Source of the DNA: Aeropyrum camini SY1 = JCM 12091
GTDB lineage: Archaea > Thermoproteota > Thermoprotei_A > Sulfolobales > Acidilobaceae
Direction: 5' to 3'
DNA length: 64,000 nucleotides
Assembly (NCBI RefSeq): GCF_000591035.1
Contig: NC_022521.1
Coordinates: forward strand, 1 to 64,000
Position 1 is the first letter of the stretch. Each line of letters opens with the position of its first letter. Positions 35,831 through 44,952 of this stretch are shown piece by piece. The translations under genes and the position numbers were made by a program. The notes beneath the pieces are model-generated. The model did not search any database, was not told where the DNA came from, and saw only the letters and a program-made list of their open reading frames with translations.

Positions 35831-36952
35831 ATGGATAAGAGGATCGTCATTCCAGCCGTCCTCATTATAATTATAATAGCCATAACCGGATTCGGCTTCG
35901 CCTCCGGATTGTTCAGCAGCCAGGGCGGTGAGAGCGGCGGGCCGGCTGGAGGGTCGAAGGTTGTTCTCCAGGGTGAAGGCTCCACGTTCATCTACCCCCA
36001 GATACAGGCTTGGAGCGAGGAGATAAGGAAGACGTACCCGTGGATGACGATAAACTACAACCCGACAGGCAGTGGAGCCGGCCAGAGCGCTTTCATAAAA
36101 GGTGTTGTCGACTTCGCAGGAAGCGACACGCCCCTCCCTTTAGAGGTGTGGGCTTCGCTGGAGGGCAACGTTATACAAATGCCAGTTATAATCGGAATGC
36201 TAGCTATAGTCTACAATATACCCGGGCTAGAGGACCTCAAGCTCAACGCCGAAGTCATAGCCTTAATATACAAGGGTGAGATAGAATTCTGGGACGACCC
36301 CCGGATAGCCTCTTTAAACCCGGGTGCCAGCCTCCCCCACGAGAAGATAGTTGCAGTCCACAGGAGCGACTCTAGCGGTACAACCCACGTCTTCACAATA
36401 TTCCTCCACAAGGCTGCCCCGAACGTCTGGACCGCGGACCTCGTGGGTAAGGCTATAAACTGGCCCGTAGACGGTACTGGAAGAGGTGTTGGAGGCAAGG
36501 GCAACCAGGGCGTCATGGAGGTTGTCAAGAATACTCCCTACAGCATCGGATATGTAGAGTACGCCTACGTCGCGAAGGCCGGAGGGGGTGTACAGGTCGC
36601 CATGATAGAGAACCGTGAGGGAGTCTTCCTGAAACCCACGCCGGAGGGTGCCCAGGCGGCGGCCTCAGGCGCGGCTTCAACGCTACCCGGCTCTCCGGAC
36701 GCCGACTGGAGCGAAGGCTTCGACTCTATAATATACGCTCCCGGGGAGAACAGCTACCCTATAACATCCTGGTCCTTCCTCCTATTCTATAAGCAGTACG
36801 ACGACAAGGAGAAAGCGGAGGCTATCAAGAAGCTGATAGAATGGATAAACACTGAAGGCCAGGAGAAGGTTGTTGAGGGTTACATACCAATACCCAACGA
36901 GATTAGACAGATAAACATGAAGGCTGTAGACATGATATACTACAGGGGCTAG
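35831..36952 (+). CDS. pstS: Phosphate ABC transporter substrate-binding protein
   Basis: The 373-residue product has an N-terminal anchor (about 5-25), a Gly/Ser linker, and the phosphate-binding words GEGSTFIYPQIQAW, YNPTGSGAGQ, DFAGSDTPL and VHRSDSSGTTHVF that place Thr, Ser, Asp and Arg around phosphate. The ATG at 35831 follows GGAGGAG; the frame is open 21 codons further up, but those codons cross the promoter region and are not family-like. First gene of pstS-pstC-pstA-pstB-phoU. Confidence 0.93.
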   Translation: MDKRIVIPAVLIIIIIAITGFGFASGLFSSQGGESGGPAGGSKVVLQGEGSTFIYPQIQAWSEEIRKTYPWMTINYNPTGSGAGQSAFIKGVVDFAGSDTPLPLEVWASLEGNVIQMPVIIGMLAIVYNIPGLEDLKLNAEVIALIYKGEIEFWDDPRIASLNPGASLPHEKIVAVHRSDSSGTTHVFTIFLHKAAPNVWTADLVGKAINWPVDGTGRGVGGKGNQGVMEVVKNTPYSIGYVEYAYVAKAGGGVQVAMIENREGVFLKPTPEGAQAAASGAASTLPGSPDADWSEGFDSIIYAPGENSYPITSWSFLLFYKQYDDKEKAEAIKKLIEWINTEGQEKVVEGYIPIPNEIRQINMKAVDMIYYRG

Positions 36953-36965
36953 CGGGGCCCCAGCC

Positions 36966-37898
36966 TTGGCCAGCATCTTATCCCGCGACAGGCCATTCTT
37001 CACCCTACTCTTCATAGCCTCCAGCATATCAGCCTCAATACTGGTTATCCTCTTTATAGTGTTAGCATACTACTCAATACCAGCCTTCCAGCAGTACGGC
37101 TTTGGAGTCTACATCCGCTCGGCGTGGAAATCTCTCGAGACAGGCCCCGGGGACTACGGCCTGCTGGTCCCAATAGCCGGGACCCTGGTCTCCGCCTCTC
37201 TCGCAGTAGCTATCGGGCTTCCGGCTTCTCTCTCAGCAGTGATTTTCGCGGAGGAGATAATACCCCCCTCCATGCACAGGGTTAGAGAGGCTTTCAACAC
37301 TATTGTGGACGTTATGACAGGGCTTCCGACAATCGTTTACGGCCTATGGGGTGTCACCTTCCTAGCCCCAACACTCAAGGACACGCTGCTGGAGTGGCTG
37401 TATACCTACCTCTCCTTCATACCCCTATTCTCATGCAAGCCATTAACTGGGACTACGATCCTGACAGCCAGCCTCTTACTCTCGCTCATGATAGTGCCCT
37501 TCATATACGCGGTGGTAAGGGAGTCCTACAGGCAGATACCCAGAACCTATAGAGAGGCTGCCCTATCCCTGGGGACGACGAAGTATGAATACACCAGGAT
37601 AATGCTTGGAATGGTGAAGCCCGCCATACTCGCCGGCGTGTTGATAGGTTTCGGCAGAGCTGCTGGCGAGACCGTGGCGGTAGCCCTTGTAGTGGGCAAC
37701 ACTTTCAACATGCCCACCTGCCTTCTAGCCCCATCCTACACGGTTTCATCCCTGATAGCCAACCAGTTTGCAAACGCCTCCCTCTACCCCTACATGACAA
37801 ATGTGCTGGTGGCGGGTGGACTCTTCCTCCTAGCCCTCGGTATAGTCACAAACATCCTCGGACTATCCTACCTGCGGAGGGTGAGGTTCCATGCTTGA
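36966..37898 (+). CDS. pstC: Phosphate ABC transporter permease PstC
   Basis: The 310-residue product has six membrane segments and the inner loop YREAALSLGTTKYEYTRIML (EAA-type), plus the PstC-like middle word GLPTIVYGLWG. TTG start 13 bases after pstS. Its last 8 bases overlap the pstA start. Confidence 0.92.
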   Translation: MASILSRDRPFFTLLFIASSISASILVILFIVLAYYSIPAFQQYGFGVYIRSAWKSLETGPGDYGLLVPIAGTLVSASLAVAIGLPASLSAVIFAEEIIPPSMHRVREAFNTIVDVMTGLPTIVYGLWGVTFLAPTLKDTLLEWLYTYLSFIPLFSCKPLTGTTILTASLLLSLMIVPFIYAVVRESYRQIPRTYREAALSLGTTKYEYTRIMLGMVKPAILAGVLIGFGRAAGETVAVALVVGNTFNMPTCLLAPSYTVSSLIANQFANASLYPYMTNVLVAGGLFLLALGIVTNILGLSYLRRVRFHA

Positions 37899-38745
37899 CT
37901 GGAGGCGCGTGAAGGAGAGGGTTTTCATAGTCACCGTCACCGCTGTAACCATACTCACCGTAGCACCGTTGTTCCACATAATAGGTATGGTAGCTCTAAA
38001 GGGCTCCAAAACCATAGTAAAGTCCGGGATAGAATTCTTTACTGCAACCCCTGGCCCCCCGGGCTCAGAGGTCCTTGGCGGAGTCGGCCCGGCCATACTA
38101 GGGAGCCTCTGGCTAGCGGTGACCACAGCAATTGTCGGAGTGCCCCTCTCCGTCCTGACGGCCATGTTCATAGTGGAGTATAAGAGCCACCCCCTCGCCA
38201 GAATAGCCATGGTCTTCTCCGGATCCCTCCTAGAAATACCCACGGTTCTTATAGGCATGCTGGTCTTCCTAGTGATAGTAGCGCCAATGGGCCACTACAG
38301 CCTCCTGGCGGGGAGTATAGCACTGGCCATAGTGATGCTCCCATACACTGTGTCGTATGTGGAGAGGGCTCTGGAGAACGTACCCCAAACCTACAGGGAG
38401 GCTGGCTACGCCCTTGGCATGACCAGGGCGCAGGTGGCGGTTAGAGTCGTAGCGGGAATAGCGAGGAGAGGCATGGTTGCGGGGGTGCTCATAGGCATTT
38501 CAAAGGTCGTCGCCGAGACGGCGCCACTCCTCTTCACAATAGGGAGCGCGAGGAGCAACTACCCCCTCACCCCCCTAGACCTCCTCAAGCCGGGAGACGC
38601 CCTCCCCCTCCTCATATTCCAGTTTGCTCAGACACCCTATGAGAACTGGCAGGAGCTCGCCTGGGGCTCCGCTTTCATCCTCACCGCCATAGTTCTCACA
38701 ACCTTCATAGCAATGAGGATTCTCGTTAGGGAGGTGAGGCTTTAG
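37891..38745 (+). CDS. pstA: Phosphate ABC transporter permease PstA
   Basis: The 284-residue product has six membrane segments, the word LEIPTVLIGMLVF and the docking loop YREAGYALGMTRAQVAVRVV. ATG at 37891 behind GGTGAGG, within the pstC end. The stop shares one base with the GTG of pstB. Confidence 0.92.
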   Translation: MLDWRRVKERVFIVTVTAVTILTVAPLFHIIGMVALKGSKTIVKSGIEFFTATPGPPGSEVLGGVGPAILGSLWLAVTTAIVGVPLSVLTAMFIVEYKSHPLARIAMVFSGSLLEIPTVLIGMLVFLVIVAPMGHYSLLAGSIALAIVMLPYTVSYVERALENVPQTYREAGYALGMTRAQVAVRVVAGIARRGMVAGVLIGISKVVAETAPLLFTIGSARSNYPLTPLDLLKPGDALPLLIFQFAQTPYENWQELAWGSAFILTAIVLTTFIAMRILVREVRL

Positions 38746-39506
38746 TGAAGCTCATGGATGTGAGGGTTACAGGCCTGAACGTCTGGATAGGGGATAAGCA
38801 CATACTAAAAGGTATCAGCTTCAAAGCACACCCGGGCACGGTAACAGCCATCATGGGGCCCTCAGGCAGCGGCAAGAGCACTCTAATAAGGGTGATAAAC
38901 AGGCTTATAGACCTAATTCCAGAGGCTCGGGTAACAGGGGAAGTGTGGATCAACAACATGAACGTTCTTAAAGAGGACCCGTATGTTATAAGGAGGTATA
39001 CGGGCATGGTCTTCCAGGAGCCAAATCCCTTCCCCCACATGACCATCTACGAAAACGTCGCCATAGGGCCTAGGCTACACGGGCTAGCTAAGAGCAAGAA
39101 GGAGCTGGACAAGATAGTTGAGTGGGCTCTCAAGATGGCCCACCTCTGGGACGAGGTTAAAGACAGGCTGAACGACTACCCCCACCAGCTCAGCGGGGGC
39201 CAGAGACAGAGGCTAAGCCTCGCCCGGGCCCTAGCCCTAAAGCCCAGGGTTCTACTCCTCGACGAGCCCACGGCAAACATTGACCCAGTGTCAACCGTCA
39301 AAATCGAGAAATCCATAGTTGAATATGCCTCAGAGGAGATGGCTACAGTGATCATAGTAACCCACACTCCACAGCAGGCTGCAAGGATATCCGACCAGAT
39401 ACTATTTATATATGAAGGCCGGGTAATCGAGTACGGTCCAACTAAGGAGATAGTGCTCAGGCCCCGGCATGAGCTGACGAAGAAGTTCCTGGGAGGTGAG
39501 GTGTAG
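38745..39506 (+). CDS. pstB: Phosphate ABC transporter ATPase PstB
   Basis: The 253-residue product has Walker A GPSGSGKSTLIRVINRL, the Q-loop MVFQEPNPFPHMTIYENV, signature LSGGQRQRLSLARAL, Walker B VLLLDEPTANIDP and the switch His in VTHTPQQA; the RxINR word after Walker A is typical of PstB. GTG start sharing one base with the pstA stop (TAGTG). Confidence 0.95.
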   Translation: MKLMDVRVTGLNVWIGDKHILKGISFKAHPGTVTAIMGPSGSGKSTLIRVINRLIDLIPEARVTGEVWINNMNVLKEDPYVIRRYTGMVFQEPNPFPHMTIYENVAIGPRLHGLAKSKKELDKIVEWALKMAHLWDEVKDRLNDYPHQLSGGQRQRLSLARALALKPRVLLLDEPTANIDPVSTVKIEKSIVEYASEEMATVIIVTHTPQQAARISDQILFIYEGRVIEYGPTKEIVLRPRHELTKKFLGGEV

Positions 39507-40117
39507 TGAGTGTAGATCCCGCTAGAAGGGACCTGGAGGCCATATACTCCAACCTAGACAGGATGTACAATGTAGTTGCAAAGGTCGTCGCAGACACTCT
39601 CAAAAGCCTGAGTGAATGGAGGGTGAACGAGTCGCTCGACGACCACCTCTACCTCGCTGAAAACCTCTCTGCAGTTGTCGAGGAGCAGGCTACATTCTTC
39701 ATAGCTAAGTACCAGCCCCTCGGCCCGGAGCTCCTAGAGGCCAAGTCGTTGATAAGAACCTCCTACGACTTATACAGGATTGCAAGATACTGCAGAGAGA
39801 TTAACAGGGTAATAGCATACACTAGCAGGGGAGGCCGGGTTCTAAAGCCGTCCCAGCAGGTGGAGAGGGCTGCAGAGATAGTTGCCTCCATGGTGGGCGA
39901 TGCCTACAAAGCCTTTAGAACTAGGGATAGCAGCCTACGGATGAAGGTGGAGGAGACCGACAACATGATGGATAATATATACGATAGCATGTTAGAGAAG
40001 ATCGGCAAGGTCGAGTCCCTGAGCCAGACCGAGGCTGTGGACCTCCTCGTAATAAGGCACCTTGAGAGGATTGCAGACCACGCAGTCTACATAGCCAGGC
40101 AGGCAGAACTAAGGTGA
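39506..40117 (+). CDS. phoU: PhoU-family phosphate transport regulator
   Basis: The 203-residue all-helical product has two PhoU repeats, with the metal-binding-type words EETDNMMDNIYDSM and LVIRHLERIADHAVYIARQ in the second repeat. It modulates PstSCAB and, in other organisms, phosphate signalling. GTG start sharing one base with the pstB stop (TAGTG). Last gene of the operon, convergent with the CcmE-like gene. Confidence 0.88.
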   Translation: MSVDPARRDLEAIYSNLDRMYNVVAKVVADTLKSLSEWRVNESLDDHLYLAENLSAVVEEQATFFIAKYQPLGPELLEAKSLIRTSYDLYRIARYCREINRVIAYTSRGGRVLKPSQQVERAAEIVASMVGDAYKAFRTRDSSLRMKVEETDNMMDNIYDSMLEKIGKVESLSQTEAVDLLVIRHLERIADHAVYIARQAELR

Positions 40118-40129
40118 GGAGAGCATAAC

Positions 40130-40175
40130 CCGCGGCAACCCTCTACACCAGGCGTGGTGCCTGGATACCCCGCGG
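40130..40175. repeat. Nested hairpin between phoU and the CcmE-like gene
   Basis: CCAGGC-GTGGT-GCCTGG (40148-40164) is a perfect 6-base stem, flanked by two copies of the self-complementary CCGCGG at 40130 and 40170. It sits in the 154-base gap between convergent genes. It could be a small RNA or an end-of-operon structure. Confidence 0.45.
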
Positions 40176-40271
40176 TGAGCCAGAGAGCTATATCGCTTCT
40201 GACACTTAGTGCATTAAAGTCGGCAAATAATGAGATGGGGCGTTTCAACATAGCACCTTGATAAACCCTCC

Positions 40272-40787
40272 TCACTGGCTGACTACAGCTTTCTCACCCT
40301 CATAGGCTGCGTGACATCCCTTAAGTATAGCGTTGACTGTAACAACTGGCAGAGACTCTTCGCCCACCGGTGTTATCAGCGTGAGCTCTTCTCCCGGCCT
40401 ATACACGCCGTCCACCACCACAGTGTCCTCGAAGACTGGGCTGCCTCCGTACCTAGAGGTGAACGACTCGAGCTTGTAAAGAGCTGCAGCCCTGAACCCG
40501 TCTTCTCCCTCCATTATGAAGAATGCATAGCTGTCCCCCGTGCCGTCGACCGTCTTGAGGATTCCGTATGCACCTCGGGAGTCGAGTATGTAAGTCTTAC
40601 CCCCATATACTACAGTGGCTGAACCATAGCCCAGATAGGCGACCCTAGCCTGAACCGTTACCCTTGAAGGCCTAGATAGGGATTCTAGTGTGGATACGTC
40701 ACTGTAGCCTGATGTGTATATAGCGTAGCCCCCTATAGCTAGGAAGACCCCTGCCAGAATAGCTGCGATTACAAGGGCTCTAAGCAT
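40272..40787 (-). CDS. ccmE: CcmE-like haem chaperone with archaeal CxxxY motif
   Basis: The 171-residue product has one N-terminal membrane helix (about 2-24) and an OB-fold-like beta-rich domain. Near the C-terminus LKGCHAAYEGEK gives C158 and Y162, matching the CxxxY haem-attachment motif that replaces HxxxY in archaeal-type CcmE proteins; the preceding DTVVVDGVYRPGEEL also fits CcmE. It would carry haem outside the membrane during cytochrome c maturation. ATG at 40787 is preferred (possibly leaderless); a TTG at 40814 is possible. A CcmC-like gene lies at 58289, and TlpA, CcdA and thioredoxin at 15372-16984. Confidence 0.68.
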   Translation of the reverse strand: MLRALVIAAILAGVFLAIGGYAIYTSGYSDVSTLESLSRPSRVTVQARVAYLGYGSATVVYGGKTYILDSRGAYGILKTVDGTGDSYAFFIMEGEDGFRAAALYKLESFTSRYGGSPVFEDTVVVDGVYRPGEELTLITPVGEESLPVVTVNAILKGCHAAYEGEKAVVSQ

Positions 40788-40900
40788 AGCCAAGGCTGGG
40801 CACCCAGCAGCCAACCTCTTGATATAGTTAGTTGTGTTAGAGCGCTAATTTCCGCTCTACAATATCTCTCCCTCAACTAAACCCAGCCACGACTATGCGG

Positions 40901-41758
40901 CTACAGGACGGCCTCAACAACATTCCTTAGAGAGGGTAGTCCGGAGACGGTCACCTTAACCTCGTCGCCATGTCTAAGATAGCGGGGTGGCCTCCTAGCG
41001 TGGCCGACGCCCGGCGGTGTCCCGGTGAAAACTATGTCGCTCGGTCTAAGCGTCACCAATGTTGATAGCCTGCTGATTATCTCCGGTATACTCGCTATCA
41101 TATCACTGGTACACCCCCTCTGCACCCTCTCCCCGTTGAGCCTTGTCTCGACACACAAGCCTTCAATATCCCCAGGCGAATCAGCTATGGCTACGACCGG
41201 CCCGACAGGACCATAGGTGTCTAGGCCCTTAGCCATGCTCCAGCTCATAGTCTCCTGGAGAAGCCTATCCGTTATGTCAGCCCCCGCGGTATACCCGGCG
41301 ATGGCATAGGCGGCTTCACGAGGAGAAGCATTCTTAATCCTCGAGCCTATGACCACGACTATCTCCCCCTCATAATCCGGCTTCTCCGACACCGGGGGGA
41401 CTATTATCCTGTTGAGATGGCCTGTAAGGCTAGATACGGGTTTAGCGAAAAAGGCGATCTGCTTCTCCATACCCATCTCCCTGGCGTGCTCGCCATAACT
41501 CCTTCCAACACCCCACGCCGACGATGGAGAGACAGGCGGGGCTAGAGGACTGCCGAGGGAAATACACTCGCCTGTGAGGCTTTTAGACAGCTTCTCATAG
41601 GCGGCATAGGGGTTATAGTAGAAGCCCCTCAGCCCGCCAACCGCCTCGTGTGCCCAACCCTCTACACTCTCTATACATTCCTTGCGAGCGTTGTACAAAC
41701 CTATCAAAGGCCCCAGGGGCGTGTGGACCGCCCCAACAAAGAATTTACTCAAACTCAC
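40901..41758 (-). CDS. Fumarylacetoacetate hydrolase-family protein
   Basis: The 285-residue product has the FAH C-terminal domain: KPDYEGEIVVVIG with metal-binding Glu, AYAIAGYTAGADITDRLLQ with Asp, SWSMAKGLDTYGPVGP with the family Lys, and FTGTPPGVGHARRP. Members cleave C-C bonds or decarboxylate/hydrate small oxo acids; the substrate here is not readable. GTG start at 41758 with GGGGTT upstream. No obvious partner gene. Confidence 0.85.
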   Translation of the reverse strand: MSLSKFFVGAVHTPLGPLIGLYNARKECIESVEGWAHEAVGGLRGFYYNPYAAYEKLSKSLTGECISLGSPLAPPVSPSSAWGVGRSYGEHAREMGMEKQIAFFAKPVSSLTGHLNRIIVPPVSEKPDYEGEIVVVIGSRIKNASPREAAYAIAGYTAGADITDRLLQETMSWSMAKGLDTYGPVGPVVAIADSPGDIEGLCVETRLNGERVQRGCTSDMIASIPEIISRLSTLVTLRPSDIVFTGTPPGVGHARRPPRYLRHGDEVKVTVSGLPSLRNVVEAVL

Positions 41759-42070
41759 AACCCCGATACTCTCATCTCAAGTTGAGGTAAGCATGACGCA
41801 GAGATTAGCTTTACCCAATATTCTAACCCATACTTCCACACGCTAACCTATAACGAATAGGGCCGTAGAGGATGCATCTCCACAATAGTCTCCCACGGGG
41901 ACTAGCTAAGGCCCTTTCTTGTCGCCTAGTTACCAAGAACTTAGAAGCCGGGGGCCCATTCGAGCTGGTGGGCATACACTATCACATGAATAGAAAGACG
42001 CGGACCAGCGGTTCCGCCCCAAACCAGAGTCTACAGGCTTCTAGCCTCCGGATGCCCACTTCACGATTAT
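41759..42070. other. Gap without a supported gene
   Basis: About 310 bases between two minus-strand genes. One open frame (41872-42090) has no family-like text and no ribosome site. A weak GCGGACC/GGTTCCGC inverted repeat lies near 41999-42016. I see nothing else. Confidence 0.4.
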
Positions 42071-42604
42071 CTACCACTGCCCTATTCTAAATAGCTTTGC
42101 GGCCGCCTCGATAACCACTCCTACCGAGCTCCAGGCTACAATTGAAGCTGGGAGGTATACCCAGGGAGTTCTAAGGGGGGGTGGTATGGTGTAGTGTGCG
42201 TAGGAGCTTGTAGGATCTCCAATAGTTGCTATAGAGAGTTCGTAGAGATAATCTCCCAGCAGCACCGCAGGTAGGTTGTAGTAGAAGGATAGATCGCTGC
42301 TGTCAAACCAGAATAACACGGTAACGAGTCCCGATACGATCCCAGCGATGAAGAACCCCCACAATATAGGCCAGCGCGTCATGTGCTCCAGCCGCGACGC
42401 TGCTAGAAAGCCTATGAGCGCGATTGAGGCCAAGGACGCTGGCACTATGGGGATGAGAGCCGATGGTAAGGTGAGGAGGAGTGCTAGAGACAGAATGCAG
42501 AGTGCTAGCTTCATTGAACCTTTCCGAAGATAGTATAGTGCTGATGCAATGTACGGGGTGTAAACAACTAACGCAAAGATTAATATAGCCTCAATGACTT
42601 CCAT
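42071..42604 (-). CDS. Integral membrane protein of unknown function
   Basis: The 177-residue product has four or five membrane segments (YTPYIASALYYLR, LALCILSLALLLTLPSAL, ALIGFLAASRL, LWGFFIAGIVSGLVTVLFWF and a C-terminal one). A loop of about 35 residues between the last two carries DSSDLSFYYN and GDPTSSYAHYT. I do not recognise the family. The ATG at 42604 has GGGTGGG 5 bases upstream and is preferred over the ATG at 42619. Confidence 0.65.
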   Translation of the reverse strand: MEVIEAILIFALVVYTPYIASALYYLRKGSMKLALCILSLALLLTLPSALIPIVPASLASIALIGFLAASRLEHMTRWPILWGFFIAGIVSGLVTVLFWFDSSDLSFYYNLPAVLLGDYLYELSIATIGDPTSSYAHYTIPPPLRTPWVYLPASIVAWSSVGVVIEAAAKLFRIGQW

Positions 42605-42722
42605 CAAAACCCACCCCATTAATACTTAAGTGAAATACAAAAAAATTCACGAAGCCATCACATATATGGTAACAAGTGTGTAACCTGTATCCCTCCTGCT
42701 AAATTCAAGGAATCCCCTCATC

Positions 42723-44015
42723 CTATACCCACAGCAGTATCGTTAATAGGTAGTGGATCAGCAGAGAGGATATAGCAAATGTAAGGCTGTATTTGAGGAA
42801 TTCTAGGGCCTTAACCCTGTATCCCTCCCTATCCGCCATAGCAACAGCAACGTAGAGAGCTGGCGCCGCCGCTGTTGTGGCGTTGCTGGCGAGGGTCGCA
42901 CTCCACGCCATCCCCCAGTAGATACTCCAAGGGTCAACTCCTGCTATGGTTGCCGCATCCCTAACTATGTAGAGGAATGTAAGCAGTAGAGCGTCGTGCT
43001 CTATCACGAGAGATAGTAGCCCCACCGCCCAGTACATTATCGAGTAGCCTATAAGCTCGCCAGCGGCTATGCTATCCACGATCCTCAGTGCTATCTCCTC
43101 TATAACCCCGCCTGACTCCAAACCACCGACAAGGGCGAAGAGGGCAGCGTAAAAGAGGAGAGCACGCCACTCTACATGCTTGAGAGCATCATCAAAGCCT
43201 CTCATACCGGCAACACCAATCCTCTTGAGGATCTCGACAGTTAGTGCTAGAGCAGAGGCGCCGGCCATTGTTATGAAGCCTAGAGGGAGCCCGATGAGAG
43301 GCCTGACAGCCATCGCCGCGACTGTGGCTGAGAAGAAGGCGAGGGAGACAAGGAGAAGCGTCCTCCTACTCTCTCCTGCCCCAGGAGTCTCAACAGACGA
43401 GAGCAGGGAGTCCGGCTCCCGCCTTATAAATAATATGTAGAAAACTGCTAGGGTTAGGATGAAGGTGACTGTTAGAAGCGGGAAGCTACCCGGCTTCCCC
43501 CGGGTCCATATAAAGTCTAGAAACTCAGCCCCCGCCACGCTGTGAAGCAGCTGGGGAGGTAGGTCTCCCATTAGCAGGGCGGTGCCCATGAAGTTTGCCG
43601 AGAATCCCACTAGAAGTATTGCCAGTACAGGGTTTCCTCCGGCTTTCTTTGCGGCTGCTATGGTCAGCGACCCTACCAGGAGTATTACGAGGACATTGTC
43701 GATGAACATTGAGATAAACCCGGATAGGAGAGCCATGTAAAGTAGAAACCTCCTGTAGGATCCTGCACCTCTAGACACAAGCCTTATAGTAGCCTCGGTA
43801 AAGCCCCCCTCAATCATGTAGCCCGCTATAATCCACATCCCCAGCAGGATGGCTATGACATTCCACTCTACGAAGTTGAAAGCCTCCTCGGGAGTGTAGG
43901 CCGTTAGAAGAACCATCGCCGTCACTCCAGCAAGCGAAGCGGCCACTTCGTCCACATACCTTGACACTATAAGAGCTATGGTGACCGCGAATACTGCAGC
44001 AGCCAGAACGTCCAT
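42723..44015 (-). CDS. ArsB/NhaD-family ion permease
   Basis: The 430-residue product has about eleven membrane segments with the ion-transporter superfamily words LLGMWIIAGYMIEGG, GFISMFIDNVLVILL and ILLVGFSANFMGTALLMGD, and the second half repeats the layout (EHDALLLTFL, SNATTAAAPALYV). The FIDNV word is typical of arsenite and Na/H antiporters of this group. Substrate cannot be decided: arsenite, sodium/proton exchange or dicarboxylate are all possible; there is no arsenic gene nearby. ATG at 44015. Confidence 0.82.
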   Translation of the reverse strand: MDVLAAAVFAVTIALIVSRYVDEVAASLAGVTAMVLLTAYTPEEAFNFVEWNVIAILLGMWIIAGYMIEGGFTEATIRLVSRGAGSYRRFLLYMALLSGFISMFIDNVLVILLVGSLTIAAAKKAGGNPVLAILLVGFSANFMGTALLMGDLPPQLLHSVAGAEFLDFIWTRGKPGSFPLLTVTFILTLAVFYILFIRREPDSLLSSVETPGAGESRRTLLLVSLAFFSATVAAMAVRPLIGLPLGFITMAGASALALTVEILKRIGVAGMRGFDDALKHVEWRALLFYAALFALVGGLESGGVIEEIALRIVDSIAAGELIGYSIMYWAVGLLSLVIEHDALLLTFLYIVRDAATIAGVDPWSIYWGMAWSATLASNATTAAAPALYVAVAMADREGYRVKALEFLKYSLTFAISSLLIHYLLTILLWV

Positions 44016-44062
44016 AGCAGCTCCCTGGGGGCGGTGATGGTGTCAAGCTATTTAAGTCTAAC

Positions 44063-44827
44063 CTATTGCTTTTTCCTGCGGCTCTCTATGAAAGCGGCCA
44101 TCCTCTCTTTAGCTTCTCTCGTCAGCACGAGCTCCGCCAGCTTCTCCACCATCTTCTCAAGCTCGACTCGGTAGTGTTCGAGAGTAGCCCTACGAATCTC
44201 TATTACCGACTGGTCGGGTATGCTTCCCAGCGATTCAGCCACGGCAAGCGCCCGGGATTCGAGGTCTTCCGGGTCTACTATATCGTCTATAAGACCTAGA
44301 GCCTTAGCCTCCTCAACATCGAGCCTTGCACCTGTTATACCTAGCATTCTAGCCTTCCTCTGGCCGAACACGCTTCTACCTATGGTTGAGAGGAGGGGCG
44401 GGATGAGGCCAATGTGAGATTCTGGGAACGCGAACCAAGCATTCCTCGATGCTATAACAACATCGGCCAGCAGGAGAATTTCGGCTCCTCCACCTACCGC
44501 CAGCCCGTTGACAGCCGCAACTATCGGCCTTCTACATGTTGCCATGGCTTCTAAGGCGGTGTAGAGTGTTTTGAAGAAGGAGACTGAGGAGGTTGGAGTG
44601 TCCAGAGCATGCATACTGTAGATATCGTCGCCAGAGCTGAATGCCCTCCCTCTCCCAGTCAGCACGATAGCCTTAATCCCGGTCCTGCACACCCGTCTAA
44701 AATACTCTCCAAGCAGCTTCCATGCCTCAGCATTCAAGGCGTTGAGCTTCTCAGGCCTATTAAACCGTATAAATGCAACATCGTTAACCTCCTCATAAAC
44801 AACAGGGGCCTGCTCCAAACAGAACAC
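44063..44827 (-). CDS. Enoyl-CoA hydratase/isomerase family protein
   Basis: The 254-residue product is a crotonase-fold enzyme: NRPEKLNALNAEAW, AIVLTGRGRAFSSGDDIYSM and RPIVAAVNGLAVGGGAEILL form the oxyanion hole. Of the hydratase catalytic Glu pair, the first (GGAEILLLADV) is present and the second position appears as ESHIGLIP, so hydratase activity is plausible. GTG start. No fatty-acid gene is adjacent. Confidence 0.88.
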   Translation of the reverse strand: MFCLEQAPVVYEEVNDVAFIRFNRPEKLNALNAEAWKLLGEYFRRVCRTGIKAIVLTGRGRAFSSGDDIYSMHALDTPTSSVSFFKTLYTALEAMATCRRPIVAAVNGLAVGGGAEILLLADVVIASRNAWFAFPESHIGLIPPLLSTIGRSVFGQRKARMLGITGARLDVEEAKALGLIDDIVDPEDLESRALAVAESLGSIPDQSVIEIRRATLEHYRVELEKMVEKLAELVLTREAKERMAAFIESRRKKQ

Positions 44828-44918
44828 CAGATGTTAGCTTAATAGTGCGACGGTGGATATGTTAATAAAGAGCTGTATACGTCTATACTATCCTGCTCTC
44901 CACTCCTTCATAAAGACT

Positions 44919-44924
44919 ATTTAG
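44919..44924 (+). promoter_or_regulatory. TATA-like box before the large surface protein gene
   Basis: CTATTTAGG-type word about 30-34 bases before the TTG at 44953, giving a very short leader with GGGGTG. Confidence 0.35.
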
Positions 44925-44952
44925 GCGACAATTTTTTCAGGGGTGCTTCTGT

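Noticed and set aside
41872-42090. 72-codon plus-strand frame
   Set aside because: No ribosome site, no family-like text and it overlaps the end of the membrane protein gene on the other strand.
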